The notes: generated from the letters alone by a model not told the origin. A stretch of 64,000 nucleotides of DNA from Podocnemis expansa (GCA_007922195.1 ML681963.1:132997764-133061763); one strand, 5' to 3'. Shown: positions 50,001 through 62,984, counted from the first letter of the stretch. Translations and numbers: made by a program.

Positions 50001-53000
50001 ATCAGACCCCTAGTGAGTCTTTCAGTCTAGACAGGCAGTCTTGCACTAACTGGCCTCAGTCTAGAGTGTTAAAAATAGCAAGGTGGTGGTTCCATCTTGG
50101 GGTATAAAGCCTATGGGGTAGGTAGGCTTGAGAGCCTGATCCTTCCTCTGAGCCAGAACATCCACACTTCTATTTTTAATGGGCTAGTTTGAACCCTCTA
50201 GCGTGAATCTGTCTACCAGGGTTGGGAGACTTGTTCAGTATATACATTCTTATAAGGGCCACATCAGTACTTTGCACAAGGAGTCTATTTTAACTGAAAT
50301 TCTGGAATTTGCCCATTTCCAATGAATAATAGTATTTAACACTTTGCATCCATTAATTCAGAACATGCCCTGTCTGGTAAACACTATCACCATTTTAAAA
50401 AGGAGTAAACTGACACTTGCAAAATCATTTAGTTAATCCATAAAACCATATAGTGAGCTAGTGGTGGAATAATGATTAGAATTATTGGTTATCTCAACAT
50501 CAAGCTCAGTCTCAAATTCATGTTGCTGATCAGTTAACACACCTTGACATTGATGAGGTTTCAAATGTTACTGCCAATAGCATAAACAACACTGAGTTGC
50601 AAGATATTTCCACATGAAATATTATTTAGCCAGAGAAGATCAAGAGTTATTTGTTTGTTGTCAGTTTGAACTTCCCCAGAGTTAAAGTGGTTCTGATATG
50701 GCATTTTTGTTTGTTGCCATCTTACTGGAATTTGTGTTAGAGTCCAGAATCTGAGCCGTCGCATTATGAACGACTTTAGTAATCTCATTTGGGGTCATCT
50801 CTGCTTCTTGATACTTGAAGATAACCATTGACTAATTTGGGACATGATTTGGAAAAGCACTTAAACATGTGCTTTTCCCATTCAGTTTTTTTGTACATTT
50901 GAATCTTGATTAATAATACAGCAAACTGTTATAGGCAGGAAGAGGAAATATTTATCTAGTATATAATGACTTCATCATTCTAGTCTTTCAGCAATATCCT
51001 TGCTTTCAACACGGAAGCTCTATTTCTCCCATATTCAGTATTTGTATCCTAAAAGAGAAAAATTAGGTAATTTCTAAGTAATATACCTGTGAAATAACTT
51101 CATCTGATGGTTCCTAGCTGGCCTTAATGCTCACAGGTATCCATTCTGAATATAAACAACTTAATTTAAGCTTGACTGTCATGTGCTGACCAAATTAAAA
51201 TAGTTTGGTGTTACCACTATGGTATAACAAAGTAGAATTTGTAGGAGACAAAGGATTTTCTGACCCATAAAGAGATGATGATGCAGCTAGTGTAAGTCTA
51301 CCTGGCTCCAGTGGAGTTACACTGACATACACCAGCTACAGATCTGACCTTTTCCCACAGAGTGAGTTGTCCTCATAATAAATCTGGTTCTTTCCCATGT
51401 CATTATTATGAAGCAAATAAACTCTCATAAGGTTACCCAGCAGAAGTTTTCTAGGTGTGGTGGTATGAATGTTTCAACTATAAACCATTATATTAAACAT
51501 TTACAACATAACTGTAAATGTTTTCTGCAGATGAAGCTTGGCGCGCACAGGTTTAGTCCTGGAGCTAACTTGTTTAAATCAATTTGGTAAAGTAATTGCA
51601 ATGTCATTTTTAAGGTATGAATGGAACAAAAGGAATTTATTAATTCTTGATGCCCAGTGATATTTTTATAATTCAAAAATGAATTTCAATTTAAAAAAGA
51701 AATATTGGCAAGGTTTTGAGTCTGTAGTATGTGTTTTATCATTTGTGCATATTTTACAGTCTCATTTTGAACAATGGCAGCTCTATACACACACTAATTA
51801 TGATTTAAAGAAAATATCAGATTATTATACTGCATCTGGTTACTGCACATTTACTCTATAAAGAAAAGTGTTCTAGTTGTCAAACACAACATTCAGGTCA
51901 GGAAGAGGTGCAGTTTAGAAACACTCTTCTCAACCTACAAAGGCTGAAATTAGGGATACTATGTGGGATACATACCCAAATTCAGGACACCTATATGTTT
52001 CATGCAGGAAAGTTAAGAGGCTATGAGATTCCATTCTTTGCTGTAAATAATTCTTTCTATAACATCAGTTTTATGATTCTCTATTTCTGATGTAAATAAT
52101 TTTCAACAATAAAAGTCTCTCTCTATAGGGAAGGGGGGAGAGAGACAAAAATTTGCATAAATGAGTACTTGTTGATTTAAAATTAGTGACTCCCTTGAAA
52201 TGAAAAAGATTTGAGGGAGAAGTTCGTCAACTACTTACGAATAATTCATTAGTAGGAACTGGGATTGGTTCAAGGACACCATATACACAGGAAAAAAGGC
52301 TGTGTAAAGCCTGCCCCTCTATGTGCATTTACAGGTTTGGAGCTCTAAATTTGCAGGAGGTAAAGCACCAACCTCTGGTGCTTACACATCCCATACCCTT
52401 GCCCTGCTTGTTCTAAAGTACTTCCTTGTACTTCCTGCTACAAACTCTGTGGCATAATGCTCTGGCTGAAAAATGAATTTGTTAGCTTTTACTTAATTAT
52501 GTATGTTTCTGTTGGTGTATGTGAGGACTTAACTTTAATATAGGATTCTTTTGGTATATATGGATGTGCTGCTATTTATTACCCACTACATATTTTTTTC
52601 AAACTATCAAAGGATCCCCATCCCCACCCCCGCCAATAGAATGAAAGACTTGAATGTGTGTGTTTTTGAATAAATCCTAACAGGGATATTGGGCTAAAGA
52701 TATGGCAAGAGTATCTGTTGGATTTTTTTCTTCAAGGGAAAAGGAATATGAAGAGTTAGATTAGACTGCTTCTATGGTGGTGCCCTGAATTCAGCTCTTG
52801 TTGGACTAGGGCAGGGGGTATAGGTAGCTTTAAGTATAGGTAGCTATAGGTATATTGATAGCCTTCTCATTATTATCATACATCAGAAGAGTGCTCTGAT
52901 TTTTTTTTTTTTTTAAATGGAGATACATTGACAGGAGCTTTTTTTTTGGAGCATAAAATCCACAGTGTCACTCCAAAAGACTCAAAATAAAATAAAATAA

Positions 53001-53917
53001 CTCACAAACAAAGTAATCAAATGTGTTGAAATAAAGCTCTTGTTTTTAAATGCCAGGCACCAGGTGTTTGATAATATGTCCTCATACAATCAAGTGCCTA
53101 TGACATTATTTATTGAAAAGTAGATGATCGGAACATGTTTTTCAGTGAACACATCTCATTTTCAGGAGTGCCATGTTATGCATAAGCCTAGACCTCTTGT
53201 TTGTATATATGAGTAGTTTTTGTCTCAGACTGTGGTCCCTCAGGGTAAATAAAAATGAGGTCTATGTGAAAACTGATAATGTATGGTCCTTTTTTAAACC
53301 GAGGTTTCAGGTCCTAGCATCTTGTTCAGCATTATTATATCTTGCATGACAGTTTCTCTCATCTTATATTGCTCAGTCCTTCCTCCGCTCCTTTCTGTGG
53401 CTGCATTTTAATGAAAAACAGACCCAGAGTATAAAATGTAAAGCCTTATTCATTATTTAAAAGAAACAGGGCCATAATTTGTGGAATTTGTAATGCAAAC
53501 ATCAGCAATGGATGCAAACAAATAGATTTTTACAATTTTAAAAATAGTGCACGAAGGCAGGAAAAACTAGGGCTAGAATACATCAGAAGCCTTCAGACTT
53601 GGATTTAATTGGCCATCAAATAATCTGAGAAAGCTCCACCTCAAATTTTGCCATAGGCAGATAAAAACAGTGCTCCCCATTATAGAACCCTGGACTATGT
53701 AGCTGACACACAAATTCCAGCTAAAATAGTGTTGCTGTTGTTCTTAAACAGTCACCTTTCCTAGGGGAAAGAGATGGCATGGGTGTGGAAGAGAGAGGGG
53801 ACACTAACAGTGGAAGAGGGGGTAGCAAATACTGACAAAATACTGCAGATATACAAACTAGGAAACATTTTAAAATGTTTTTCCATCGGTACTGAGACAT
53901 ATGCAGAGCAGTCACTG
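47042..53917 (+). other. Intronic stretch with only old repeat fragments
   Basis: I see an amniote repeat fragment at 49640-49740, a possible MIR remnant near 50380-50480 and T-rich runs near 52900. No exon or RNA gene is recognised. Confidence 0.5.
49640..49740 (+). repeat. Old amniote interspersed repeat fragment
   Basis: TTATTATTTGTGTTGTGGAA, AGCACTTAGGAACCATAGAT and TGTACAGTGCCAACCATAAC follow the order of a repeat widespread in reptiles and birds, in which a TTATTATTTGTATTGC start leads to a TGCTAGGC...TACAAACA end. It is diverged. Confidence 0.45.
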
Positions 53918-53925
53918 GTCCTCAA

Positions 53926-54362
53926 CAGGGCTGGCTCAAGGGGCTGTGGTGTCCCAAGGCAGCATTCACTTTTGTGTTCCCCCTCCCTGCAGGGGGAGGA
54001 AGGGGAAACCTGGCCTCCACTCTGGGCTGGCCTGCCCCACCCCCATGATGGGAAAAAGCCAGGCAAGGGGCAGAACTGGCCAGTCTATGGGGAGGACTCT
54101 GCTCTCCCACCCCTCCCCTGGGCCGGCTGTTCTGCCCTAGGGGCAGGCAGGACCAGCCCAGAGGTGGGGCCAGAGAGCAGAGTCTGCCTTATGGGTATCC
54201 CACTCCACCCCCAGGGGTGGAGTGGCTGGCTTGGAATGGGTGGGAACATGGGGTCCAGCTTCTGGGCCAGTCTGCCCCATCCCTGGTATGGCACCACAGC
54301 ACTCCTAAACCAGTGGAGCCCCAAGCCAGGGCCTCATTTGCTTATGGGTAGAGCCAGCCCTG
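53926..54362. mobile_element. Non-autonomous hAT-type DNA element, family C
   Basis: The inverted ends are CAGGGCTGGCTC at the left and GAGCCAGCCCTG at the right. The 8-bp duplication is GTCCTCAA (53918-53925) and GTCCTCAG (54363-54370), one mismatch. The interior is GC-rich, and the overlapping open frames on both strands (53774-54400 among them) arise from this composition. No transposase is present. Confidence 0.87.
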
Positions 54363-54390
54363 GTCCTCAGTCATTTTCCTTCCAATTTCC

Positions 54391-54590
54391 AAAGGGTTAA
54401 CTGTATTAGTCTAGTTCAGCAAAATAAGCAAGGAGTCCTGTGGCACTTAAAGACTAAAAAATGTATTTAGCGCATGACCTTTTGTGGGAGAAAGTCCCAC
54501 TTCTTCAGATGCTTTGAAGATGGGGGAACTTACAGATAAATGAACACAAAACTGACATGAGAAATTACAACATTCAAAAACCAGTAGCAC
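54391..54590 (-). mobile_element. Deleted Penelope-like copy: terminal segment joined to GIY-YIG remnant
   Basis: It begins TAGTCTAGTTCAGCAAAATA and GGAGTCCTGTGGCACTTAAA. On the minus strand CTGAAGA (complement of 54502-54508), the hairpin AGTGGGACTTTCTCCCAC and a GAAA-equivalent changed to AAAA follow the hammerhead order. After AGATGGGGGAACTTACAG the sequence jumps to AATGAACACAAAACTGACAT, which matches the GIY-YIG part of the element at 36328-36376 but on the + strand. This is an internal deletion copy. Confidence 0.75.
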
Positions 54591-55899
54591 CTACACTATG
54601 GATGTACCAAAGAGTTGCGTTCTCTGAGGGCTGGAACCAAGAAAGACAGATATCTTTCTCCTTGGCATTCTCCTTCTCCTTTTCCTGTGGCACTGGTTAA
54701 TGCATTTAAAAGTAGTGTGGTCTGAAGCCACTTTAACTTAACTCTTGCACCTCATGGGGTTGCACAGGACTAATGTGCTTGGTCAGTAGTAGCACAGTTC
54801 CTGATTTAGTTTGCTGGAGATAATCAGAGAAGCAGTACAGAGACCACTTTGCAAGAACATGTGGTCTCTTCTAAATAGATGGTTGGTATCTGTGGAAATG
54901 TGTACCTTGACTCCTACCCAAACCCTTTATCTTTAAAGAGAAGAGTGGAAGGAAACCGCTGACATGGGCCTTGTGTCTCATGGAGTTTGCTAGATCTTCT
55001 CTTTCCTGTCTCCAAAGGAGTACACTTTGGCATAAAATAGCTTCATTTTTGCTGGTCTGTCTGAATTAAAAATAATCAAAATGCCTTTTATTTGTGATAA
55101 GCCTACTCAATCCATAAATACTGCAAACAATATAGTATGAGTTGATTTGCTGTGCTTGCTATTTCTAATATCTGAGGGAAAGAACGGAACCTTTCCTTAT
55201 ATTTTGTTCCCAACAAGTCCAAATCTTTGATGTGTCACTTTTATGAAAGTAATAGAAGGGGTTCAACAGAGCTCTCATAATCAGAAATGAACTAAAAAGA
55301 AGCAGAAGCCCTTCCTGTTTGAGTGTTTGTTGTTTTGTTGCTCACTTATTACTGCAAGATCTGCTTTATTAGGGGCAGCCATCTTTGAATGAACTGAAAC
55401 TTTCATGCTGTGTATTTAGCGGCAGCTTTTAGTTGATTGGCCACTCATGCTGTGCAGTAAGTCTGAGACCTTTCACTGACAGACTATATAACAGTTTTCC
55501 TCAGAGACAGTGGAACAGATCTTTTAAGGAGTAGTGGTGGGGAACAATGAAAAACACACTAACACCAGGACCTTTCAATGGCTAGCTACAGTGAGGCATA
55601 AATATCTCCTAAATAATCCCACCCCCTGCAAGTCCTACTCTGCTGCCTCAGAGTGGTGCAAGCATGCTCCTGGGCTCCTGAAGGTTGTGCCAGCAGGATG
55701 CAAGTCCTGACAGGCTTAACCAAGCTTGTAAGGATTCGGGTATGGGCATGGGTGCAGATGTGGTCTCTGTTGCCTAAGGCCCAGCTCAGCTAAGGCAGAG
55801 GAGTGAATGGGGCCACAAGGGTTCACACCCCGAATGGTCTGTTAAAAATATTTTGCAAAAAATCTCAAGTTAAATAATAGTAATGGGTACCAGTCTAAT

Positions 55900-57800
55900 G
55901 TGATGCTCTCTCAGGATCAACACCTGGTAGCGGCATCACAGGAAAAGGCTAAAGGAATGGTTAAAATCTGTACTGCTTCACATAATACGAGAACAATGCC
56001 ATCAGATCCAATTGTGGATGTTTATTTGAAGGAAATCTAGAAAGTAAAAGCTGATATTATAGGGATATGTGAAATGAGGAGAACAAATGACCTGGTTGCT
56101 AAATGGTGAGATGGTAGTCAGGTGTTTGTTGGAAAAACATGTGATAATCGATCGAGAACTGGAGGAGTGGGCTTTATCGTGAAGGATTGGCTCTGCCCAC
56201 GAATTAAGGGCTGCAATCTCATTTCACTTAGAGTTGTGTCAATGATTAGAAAGCTGAACCAAAGGAGGATGATCAAAATAATCCAGGTTTACATGCCTAC
56301 AAAGCACCCAGATCAGACACAGGATGATGCCAAGTTAGAACTTGAATCTTTTATGAAGAGCTTGAATCAACAATGTGGCAAAGGTTGATGTATTATCTTC
56401 CAAAAGTCAGAGAAACACCAGTGGACTTGGAAAAGTCTGGATGGTACAGTGCACAACCAGATTGACTACGTACTCACCAATGCCAAAGGGTTCTTTCTTG
56501 ATGTGTCTGTCATTGGTGAGAGAATCTTGGCAGCAGTCTCAGATTAGACTTCTGAGTTCCACCATCATATTTGATAAAGCTCATGAAGATTGTGTAAGAA
56601 AAGGGCAGAATTGCGTTACCTTTAACTTCAATGGACCCCAAAATCTTGAAGGGAGTCACAGATTGTTCTGTTAATGAAAAAGGGTGAGCCTGAGTCATGA
56701 GCAGGCCAGATTTTGCTCAGGCTTCTCCACAGTTGATCATATTCATAGCCTGATACAACTAATGGAGAGGTGTAGTGAATATTCTGTCCCCCTGTGCATA
56801 TATTCATTGATTACAAAAAAGCATTTGATTTGGTTTAGTTCAACATAGTCCTGAATGTGCTGAATGACTTTGGTGTTGATTCCAACTATATTTGGCTGCT
56901 GAAAGACATAAATAGCGAATGTATAACAACAATCAGGCTGTTCGATGAACCCTGCCAAATGGAAGTAGGCAGAGGAGCACGTTAAGGCGACACAATCTTG
57001 CCGAAGTTGTTTTCACTTGTACTGGAAAATATTTTCAAACAGCTGGACTGGCAGACTGGCATCAAGGTAGATGGTGAATATCTGACGCATCTGTTATTCG
57101 CTGATGACTGCATTATTTTTGTGTATAGTGTGCAAGAGCTGCAAGATAAAATGCAGCAGCTAGAAGAATACAGAAAAGTTGGCCTCAAATGAAAGTTGCT
57201 AAAACAAAAATGGATGCAGACTAAATGCTGCAATGATGGGCATATATTTTTCAGTGATAGGGAGGTAGAACAGGTCAATAACTGTGTATACCTCAGCCAT
57301 TTGCTAGCCCGGTTTGGCACCATGAATGAAGAGATATCGAAAAGAAGGCAGGTTGGGTGGGCCATTTTCAATTGGCTGAAAACTGTGTTGCTTGATGGTG
57401 ATCTGCCTATGCAATTAAGAGCTGAATTATTTAATTCCATGGTTCTACCATCTGTGTGACGAAGAAAAGATGGCCATAGCCCAGTGAGCTATGGAGAGGA
57501 GAACGTATGGAATTTCCCTCACAGATCACGTAACAAGCTACAAACTGTGTCAATGGATGAAGGTAAAAGATGTTGTTGAATCCATCTATGAAGTCAAAAA
57601 ATGATGGGTAGGGCACGTTGCCCGCGTTTGTGACAACAGATGGACATCTCAGCTTACTCACTGGATCCCTTATGACTGTGAATGGCCTCTTGGTTGACTG
57701 CAAATGAAATGGGCAGACCTGATGGTTAAAGTTCTCGGGCAGAAATGGAAGCAGATTGCTCAGGACAGGCACCAGTGGCAAGAGATCAACTTGTGATTAT
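55900..57800 (+). pseudogene. RTE-type LINE (broken endonuclease and reverse transcriptase)
   Basis: The apurinic-like endonuclease remnant reads TGGVGFIVKDWLCPRI and IIQVYMPTKHPDQTQDD at 56122-56388. The reverse transcriptase shows FADDCIIF with the active site at 57097-57108. Then come VNNCVYLSHLLARFGTMNEE and LFNSMVLPSV at 57196-57459. The C-terminal part near 57600 reads WVGHVARVCDNRW, characteristic of RTE elements. Stops and frameshifts separate the pieces. It is in the INSC sense orientation. The 3' end is not sharply defined. Confidence 0.88.
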
Positions 57801-57869
57801 GGCGTACTTTTAGTAAGGATTCTGTATATTGACAACAGGTTGGATACAGGTGAAATAATGCAGCCACCT

Positions 57870-59490
57870 TCCAAGGGAGGAAAGTTCAAAACCCCAAGCT
57901 GGTTTTGAAAAGAAAATGACTTCATTATCAGCTGCCAACCAGTTTAAATCCATCGAGGCTGATCAGCCTAAATGAAGTTCCATGCTATCCTTTACAGTAA
58001 AAAGAAACAGGTTATATGCAATTAATTCCTAATAGTAGCCATAAAAATCATTGCAACTTTGCTTTACTACTAAATAGCTTTTTCCATGATAGTCTCTATA
58101 CTGAGGAAATGGTAAAACCATGGAAAACTGTAAATACTGCTGTCAATACAGTTTGATAAGTTTATGAACGTGACTACATGACTAAGTGCCCATGACAGAA
58201 GATAACTGGACTCAGTGACCCAGGAGGTTCCTTCCAGTCCTACATTCTTAAAGTTAAAATGTAAAGACTTCAATGGTAACAATTGTATCTAACTTTTATT
58301 CTATGCCCTCTTGGTTATAATATTATAACAATAATAACAGACCAGCTTTTTAGCTGGTGCAAATAAGCAGAGTTCCCTTAAAATCAGTGGAGCTATCCCA
58401 GCTGACACCTGCTAAGGATCTGGACAGCATCTCAGACTGGCAACTGCTGAAATATGAAATAGTGCTATGTGAAAGGTGGAATTATTTTTTGTCTCATTTC
58501 ATAATATTATTGTGGAAATTGTAGGCTAAAATGAAGGCCTTTTGCATTTAAAAAGTGCAAGATGAGTTAAAAAAAATCCATAGACCGTAATGATGAAGCA
58601 TTATAGGATTATAATTATAGGATATACTTCCGTCTTGATGATCAGGGATTCATGCTCATAAATATCCATTCATCAAAATAAGGATATATTGTATGCCACT
58701 GTATTCTGTTTTGAACAGTTGCAATACAGTGGAAGGTCACTTAATGTTTCGTACTGTAGTTTTGAAAGTGCAATGTGGTCTGTTCCAAGAGAGTGGAGCT
58801 AATGATTCTAACACACTTTTCTTCTGCATGAGGGAAAATGTGATCATTTTTTATTTTTCCCCTCCCCCCACCATAACTTTTCAGTATGGTTTATGTTCAA
58901 GTTGTGATCCAGCTCTGCAGCTTCCAGCTATTCTGCCTTCATATTGAATTTGTTGATTTTTAATTTCTCAAGTACCATAGTGTACCTCTCATTACCTAGC
59001 TGTTCTGGCTCTAAATTGCAGTTGCTAAACTCTAATACATAATAAGTGTGGAAGAAAAAAACTAAGTTAATCCCAACTTTGATATTCTTCTCTCTCCTAT
59101 TCTTCTCACTCCTCTCAATGTTTCACAGTGGGATGAAGTCTCTACTTTCAACCCCTGCAAAATATGGGACACCGTGAAGAGTGGAACACAATTGGTGCAT
59201 TTCCCTTCCCTGTCTCCTCCCTGTTTCTCTCCCACTGATGGTTCCTCTTTCCTTGTCTCTCTCTCCCTGCTTCTCACTTGTCCTTTTTCACAGTAGGAAT
59301 GCCCTTTGGCCAAAGAACGCTACCTCCTTTGACAGCACAGTGTGGAGCAACTGGTGGTCCCAGGGAGGCTGCTGTACCTTACTTTTGCTGGAGTGCAGGA
59401 AAGAAATTCTGTAGACTGCTGCTTCTCCCCAGCAGAACCTAGCTATAGGGTCTAGGGGAGCTGACTATGGGAGTCTATGGGAAAGTGACT
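57870..59490 (+). other. Intronic stretch without recognisable elements
   Basis: I see no gene, RNA or transposon. A CT-rich tract lies near 59205-59290. Confidence 0.5.
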
Positions 59491-59502
59491 GATACCCCTT
59501 AA

Positions 59503-59603
59503 AACAAACAAGGAGTCCTGTGGCACTTAAAGACTAACCAATTTAAGAGGCACAGGACTCTGTTTTACTGAACTAAACTAACATGGCTGCCCCTTTGAAA
59601 CTA
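59503..59603 (+). mobile_element. Minimal foldback Penelope-derived repeat with 12-bp target duplication
   Basis: Only 101 bases long, it is flanked by an exact 12-bp duplication, GATACCCCTTAA, at 59491-59502 and 59604-59615. GGAGTCCTGTGGCACTTAAA is followed after a short gap by GAGGCACAGGACTCTG, its inverted copy, then CTAACATGGCTGCCCCTTTG. The hammerhead-like centre is entirely missing. Confidence 0.85.
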
Positions 59604-59615
59604 GATACCCCTTAA

Positions 59616-61802
59616 GAATCTTTCTCCCCCTTCTCAGATTTGAGAACTAGCATGGGGAAGGTGAATCACACAGATTGGGGAATGGGGAGAAACCAATAGA
59701 GAAACTGAACTGTAAGTAGCAATCAATTAGGTGTCAGTAGAGGATAGGCAGGGCATATCAGGGGGTCCACTCTCTAGAAAAGGCCTGTTTCAGTGAACAT
59801 TGTGGGTGGAGACAGAAACTAAAGGATGGTAATAAAGATGGAAGGGGTCTTGTTTTCCAGTATGGGCAATAGAAAAAGTGAGATTATCTGCTTCAGGAAA
59901 CTACAGAAGACAGAAGAGGAGACCTCAGTGCTTTAAAAATGAAGACTTTTATTATTGTACATAATACTCCAAATCAGGAATACAATAATTTTATTTTTCA
60001 GAAGTTCCATATTAGTCACCTCATTAAATGAAAGGATTCAAAACTGTGCCCTTAAGAATTTAAAGTCCTTGTGCTTTACCAAAAATCAATAGTGAAATAT
60101 CAGTAATACATATAATAAAAGACTTTTCAAATAACATTCCTCAAATGCTGTCTCTACAGAATCTAGTTGCATTCATAGAATTCCTTTTGTTTGTTATCCC
60201 TATGACCCATTCTTTTGTATTGCCAAGATGATGAACGAATATGACATTTATCTGATTACCTCACCAGAATTAAACAGAAAACAGGGCATACATCCAGCGT
60301 GCCTTTCAGTGTGAAAGCTAATTATATAAATGCTTTGAACAGCAATTTCTTTTTGGATGTTAAAGTGCTTTTATTAGATTGTTCTCCTGTCACTTTAAAA
60401 TTTATTATTGGGCACTTATAAATGGTGTTGCTTGATGGAGCTTTTTTTGAGATGGTTGCCAAAACAGCATAAAGCAGATCTTGGGCTAAATTTGTTACCA
60501 TGTTGCATCATTGCAAGAGAAAAAAAATATGACTAACCTGGCTTTTATGAGTCTAAAATATCAAGCATATCTTTTTACCAGCCAGCCAGGATATATCTTC
60601 CTTATGTTTTTCTCACTATTAAATTATGTCCCCTTTTCTAAATACAGCAACTCAGCATATCAAAAGTATCAAAGCAAAAGTCATAAACAAGTTGAGGAAG
60701 GCCATTTCTATTTACATTTCAATACTGACTTTTAGATATAAACGGTAAGTACTTCACAGACACTCTTATCATTCTGTTGCATAGGTCTTGTTACACACTC
60801 ATTTGTCTTCTACCTTGAATAGTTTTTTCCTCATTTACCAAGTGAATATAAAATGTAGGCTGATAGACAGCTAAGTCAAACAGGCAATCTGTCTGTTTTA
60901 GGGTTTTATACTGCAGTCCATCACCATGCTATTTGAACGTTCTCTGCATATAATGTAGTGAAGTCTCTAGTGGACTTCATAAGTTCTCTGGCACTTTTTC
61001 TTACTTTTTTCCCTTTCAGATTACAGTTTTCCACTCTCACAAATGGTAGGATTTTATGCCTACTTTGCACAGATGTAAATAACTGTACAAGATGCCGGTC
61101 ACTGAAGGAATGGATCTAAAGTATGTTGGAGGGGATGGATTTTACACTGCCTAGGAAACAGTTCCCCTGTACATGCGGTCTTATGGTTTTTGCAATATTT
61201 AGATTTCCTGGAATTAGCAGTTCAGAGTCTGGTAGGGCTGAGTCAGTCTGTTCTAAGGAAGATCAGTTTAGCTTCAGGGAGTTTTCTGCATTGAGGCCAG
61301 AGGAGAACTACTGGTCAGGACAGAGAGATGTGAACTGCTGTCTGGGCGATAGAATTCTGAAATATTCCAGAACAGATTATGATTTATAATAGTAGAAGAG
61401 ATGCCTTTGGTCTACTTTCCCTATCTCTATCATATGTTGCAAGCTGCTTGGTTGCTGCTTCTTAGTTCTACTTCAAAAATGTATCTGATTAGATAGACAA
61501 AGGAATACAGTTCAGGAAGATTCTTAGCCTCTGTGTTCCTATTCCCCATGAAATGTCCTTCCAAGCCAGATACATTTGTAAAATGTCTGGTGACTGTGGT
61601 TCATTCTTCTGAGATACCTGGACTTGCTGACCCTTGAGCACAGAGGGTGTTATGTCTCTGAGATCTATGCCCATGGCTTTTCTGCAAAGTAGAGCGTTAA
61701 AATGGAAATATGGAATTTATGTATCCTCCCCTTCTAATCACTCCCAGAGAAGTGAGCAGAGGGGGAGTGAAAATGAGTCCTGCTACAGTCCTGCTATCCT
61801 TT
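59616..61802 (+). other. Intronic stretch without recognisable elements
   Basis: AT-rich sequence with short open frames only. Nothing resembles an INSC exon or a known repeat. Confidence 0.5.
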
Positions 61803-62984
61803 GCTATGTCTATACTACAGGGCTCAGTTAAGTCAACTTAATACGGGGGGACCTGTTAATGCATGGGCATCGGGGGAAAAGCCCCGGCGACCGCGCGTTA
61901 AGTGGACTGCAAGTGAAAGGGACCAAGGTTCCCCCAAGTTCTGCGCATGCGCACGCAGCAGACACCACTCCCCCTGCACAAATCAGTGCTGGCAGCACAG
62001 ACCCAGCACCAAGGGACCCTAGGCAGCCCGAAGACACAGTCTTCGAGCTGGAGGGAGCAGCAGAGATCCGGATGCATCCCCAGCTGCTTCTGGATGAGCT
62101 GGGAAGCTTCTGTTGCAGGGGATCCGCTCCCCTCTCCCCCCTGCGGCTTGCCAGTGCAGTGGAAGCTCCTCCGCTTGTCCCAGCAGCTGGGGACAGATCC
62201 ACATCCTCCTGGCCTGCCGGCGATGGCACAAAGCTTCTGCCACCACTGGCAGGCTGCAGGGATCCAGATTCATCCCCATCTGCTGCCAGACAAGCGGAGG
62301 AGCTTCCACCGCACTGGCAAGCTGCGGGGGGGAAGAGCGGATCCAGATGGCCCCCCATGATGGAAGCTTCCCAGCTTGTCCAGAAGCAGCTGGGGACGCA
62401 TCTGGATGCCCGTTGCTCCCTGCCAGCCCAAAGATTGTGTCCAAGGTACAGTACCTGAAAAGAAAAAGGCAGCACTGGTAAGGCTCACGCCACGTGTTTC
62501 CTGCCCCAGCCAACTTCTACTTCTAGGCAGCATGCATTACTGAGTCCCACACATTAACTTGCTGCCTTTGGGGCACATGACTGGAGCGCGCGTTAAGCGG
62601 ATCCGCATGCTAACCAGTTGTGTGTTAACGGGTCCCCACTGTAAGTCCTAATTAAAGTCAACTTTATTAAGTCGACTTAGTGAGGCCCCATTTGTTTAAG
62701 GTGACTTTATAAAGTTGAGTTAAGCCAGGGGATCCACTTGAAGTCAACTTAATAAAGTTGACTTCTAATGGGTCCCTTGGCTTAAGTCAACTTTATAAAG
62801 TTGACTTAAAAGGCTCTACTGCTCTAAGTTGACTTTAATGGGCACATTGTATTAAGTCAACTTAATAAAGTTGACTTTAAGGGCAGGCTTTATTAAGTCG
62901 ACCTGAGCAAGTGCTTAAGTTGACTTAATGAACTCCAAATGTGGCCAGGGAGATGCTTAAGGTAACTTAAGACTCTAGTGTAGA
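61803..62984. mobile_element. GTCTACAC-type MITE with AAGTCAACTT arrays, split by a second element
   Basis: The left end GCTATGTCTATACTA (61803) and the inverted right end TAGTGTAGACATTC (to about 62984) resemble the ends of the MITE at 7537. Between 62642 and 62984 there are more than a dozen copies of AAGTCAACTT or AAGTTGACTT, some fused into palindromes with TAATA or TATAA between. One copy also lies at 61829-61841, left of the inserted element. A target duplication is not evident. Confidence 0.65.
61844..62641. mobile_element. GC-rich foldback DNA element with TA duplication (Tigger-like ends)
   Basis: The left end CGGGGGGACCTGTTAA and the right end TTAACGGGTCCCCACTG are inverted. TA stands on both sides (61842-61843, 62642-62643), as for Tc1/mariner-pogo elements. 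The inside forms a long imperfect palindrome: about 62078-62205 is the reverse complement of about 62268-62395, sharing CCCAGCTGCTTCTGGA, GAAGCTCCTCCGCTTGTC and GCTTGCCAGTGC. The long open frames on both strands (61828-62475, 61859-62458 and others) follow from the palindrome and GC content and resemble no transposase. Confidence 0.65.

Noticed and set aside
53774..54400. 208-codon open frame
   Set aside because: Most of it is the GC-rich hAT family C element, with competing frames on both strands and no domain.
61828..62513. Long open frames on both strands, up to 215 codons
   Set aside because: They lie in a GC-rich palindromic DNA element, occur in several frames at once and show no known domain.
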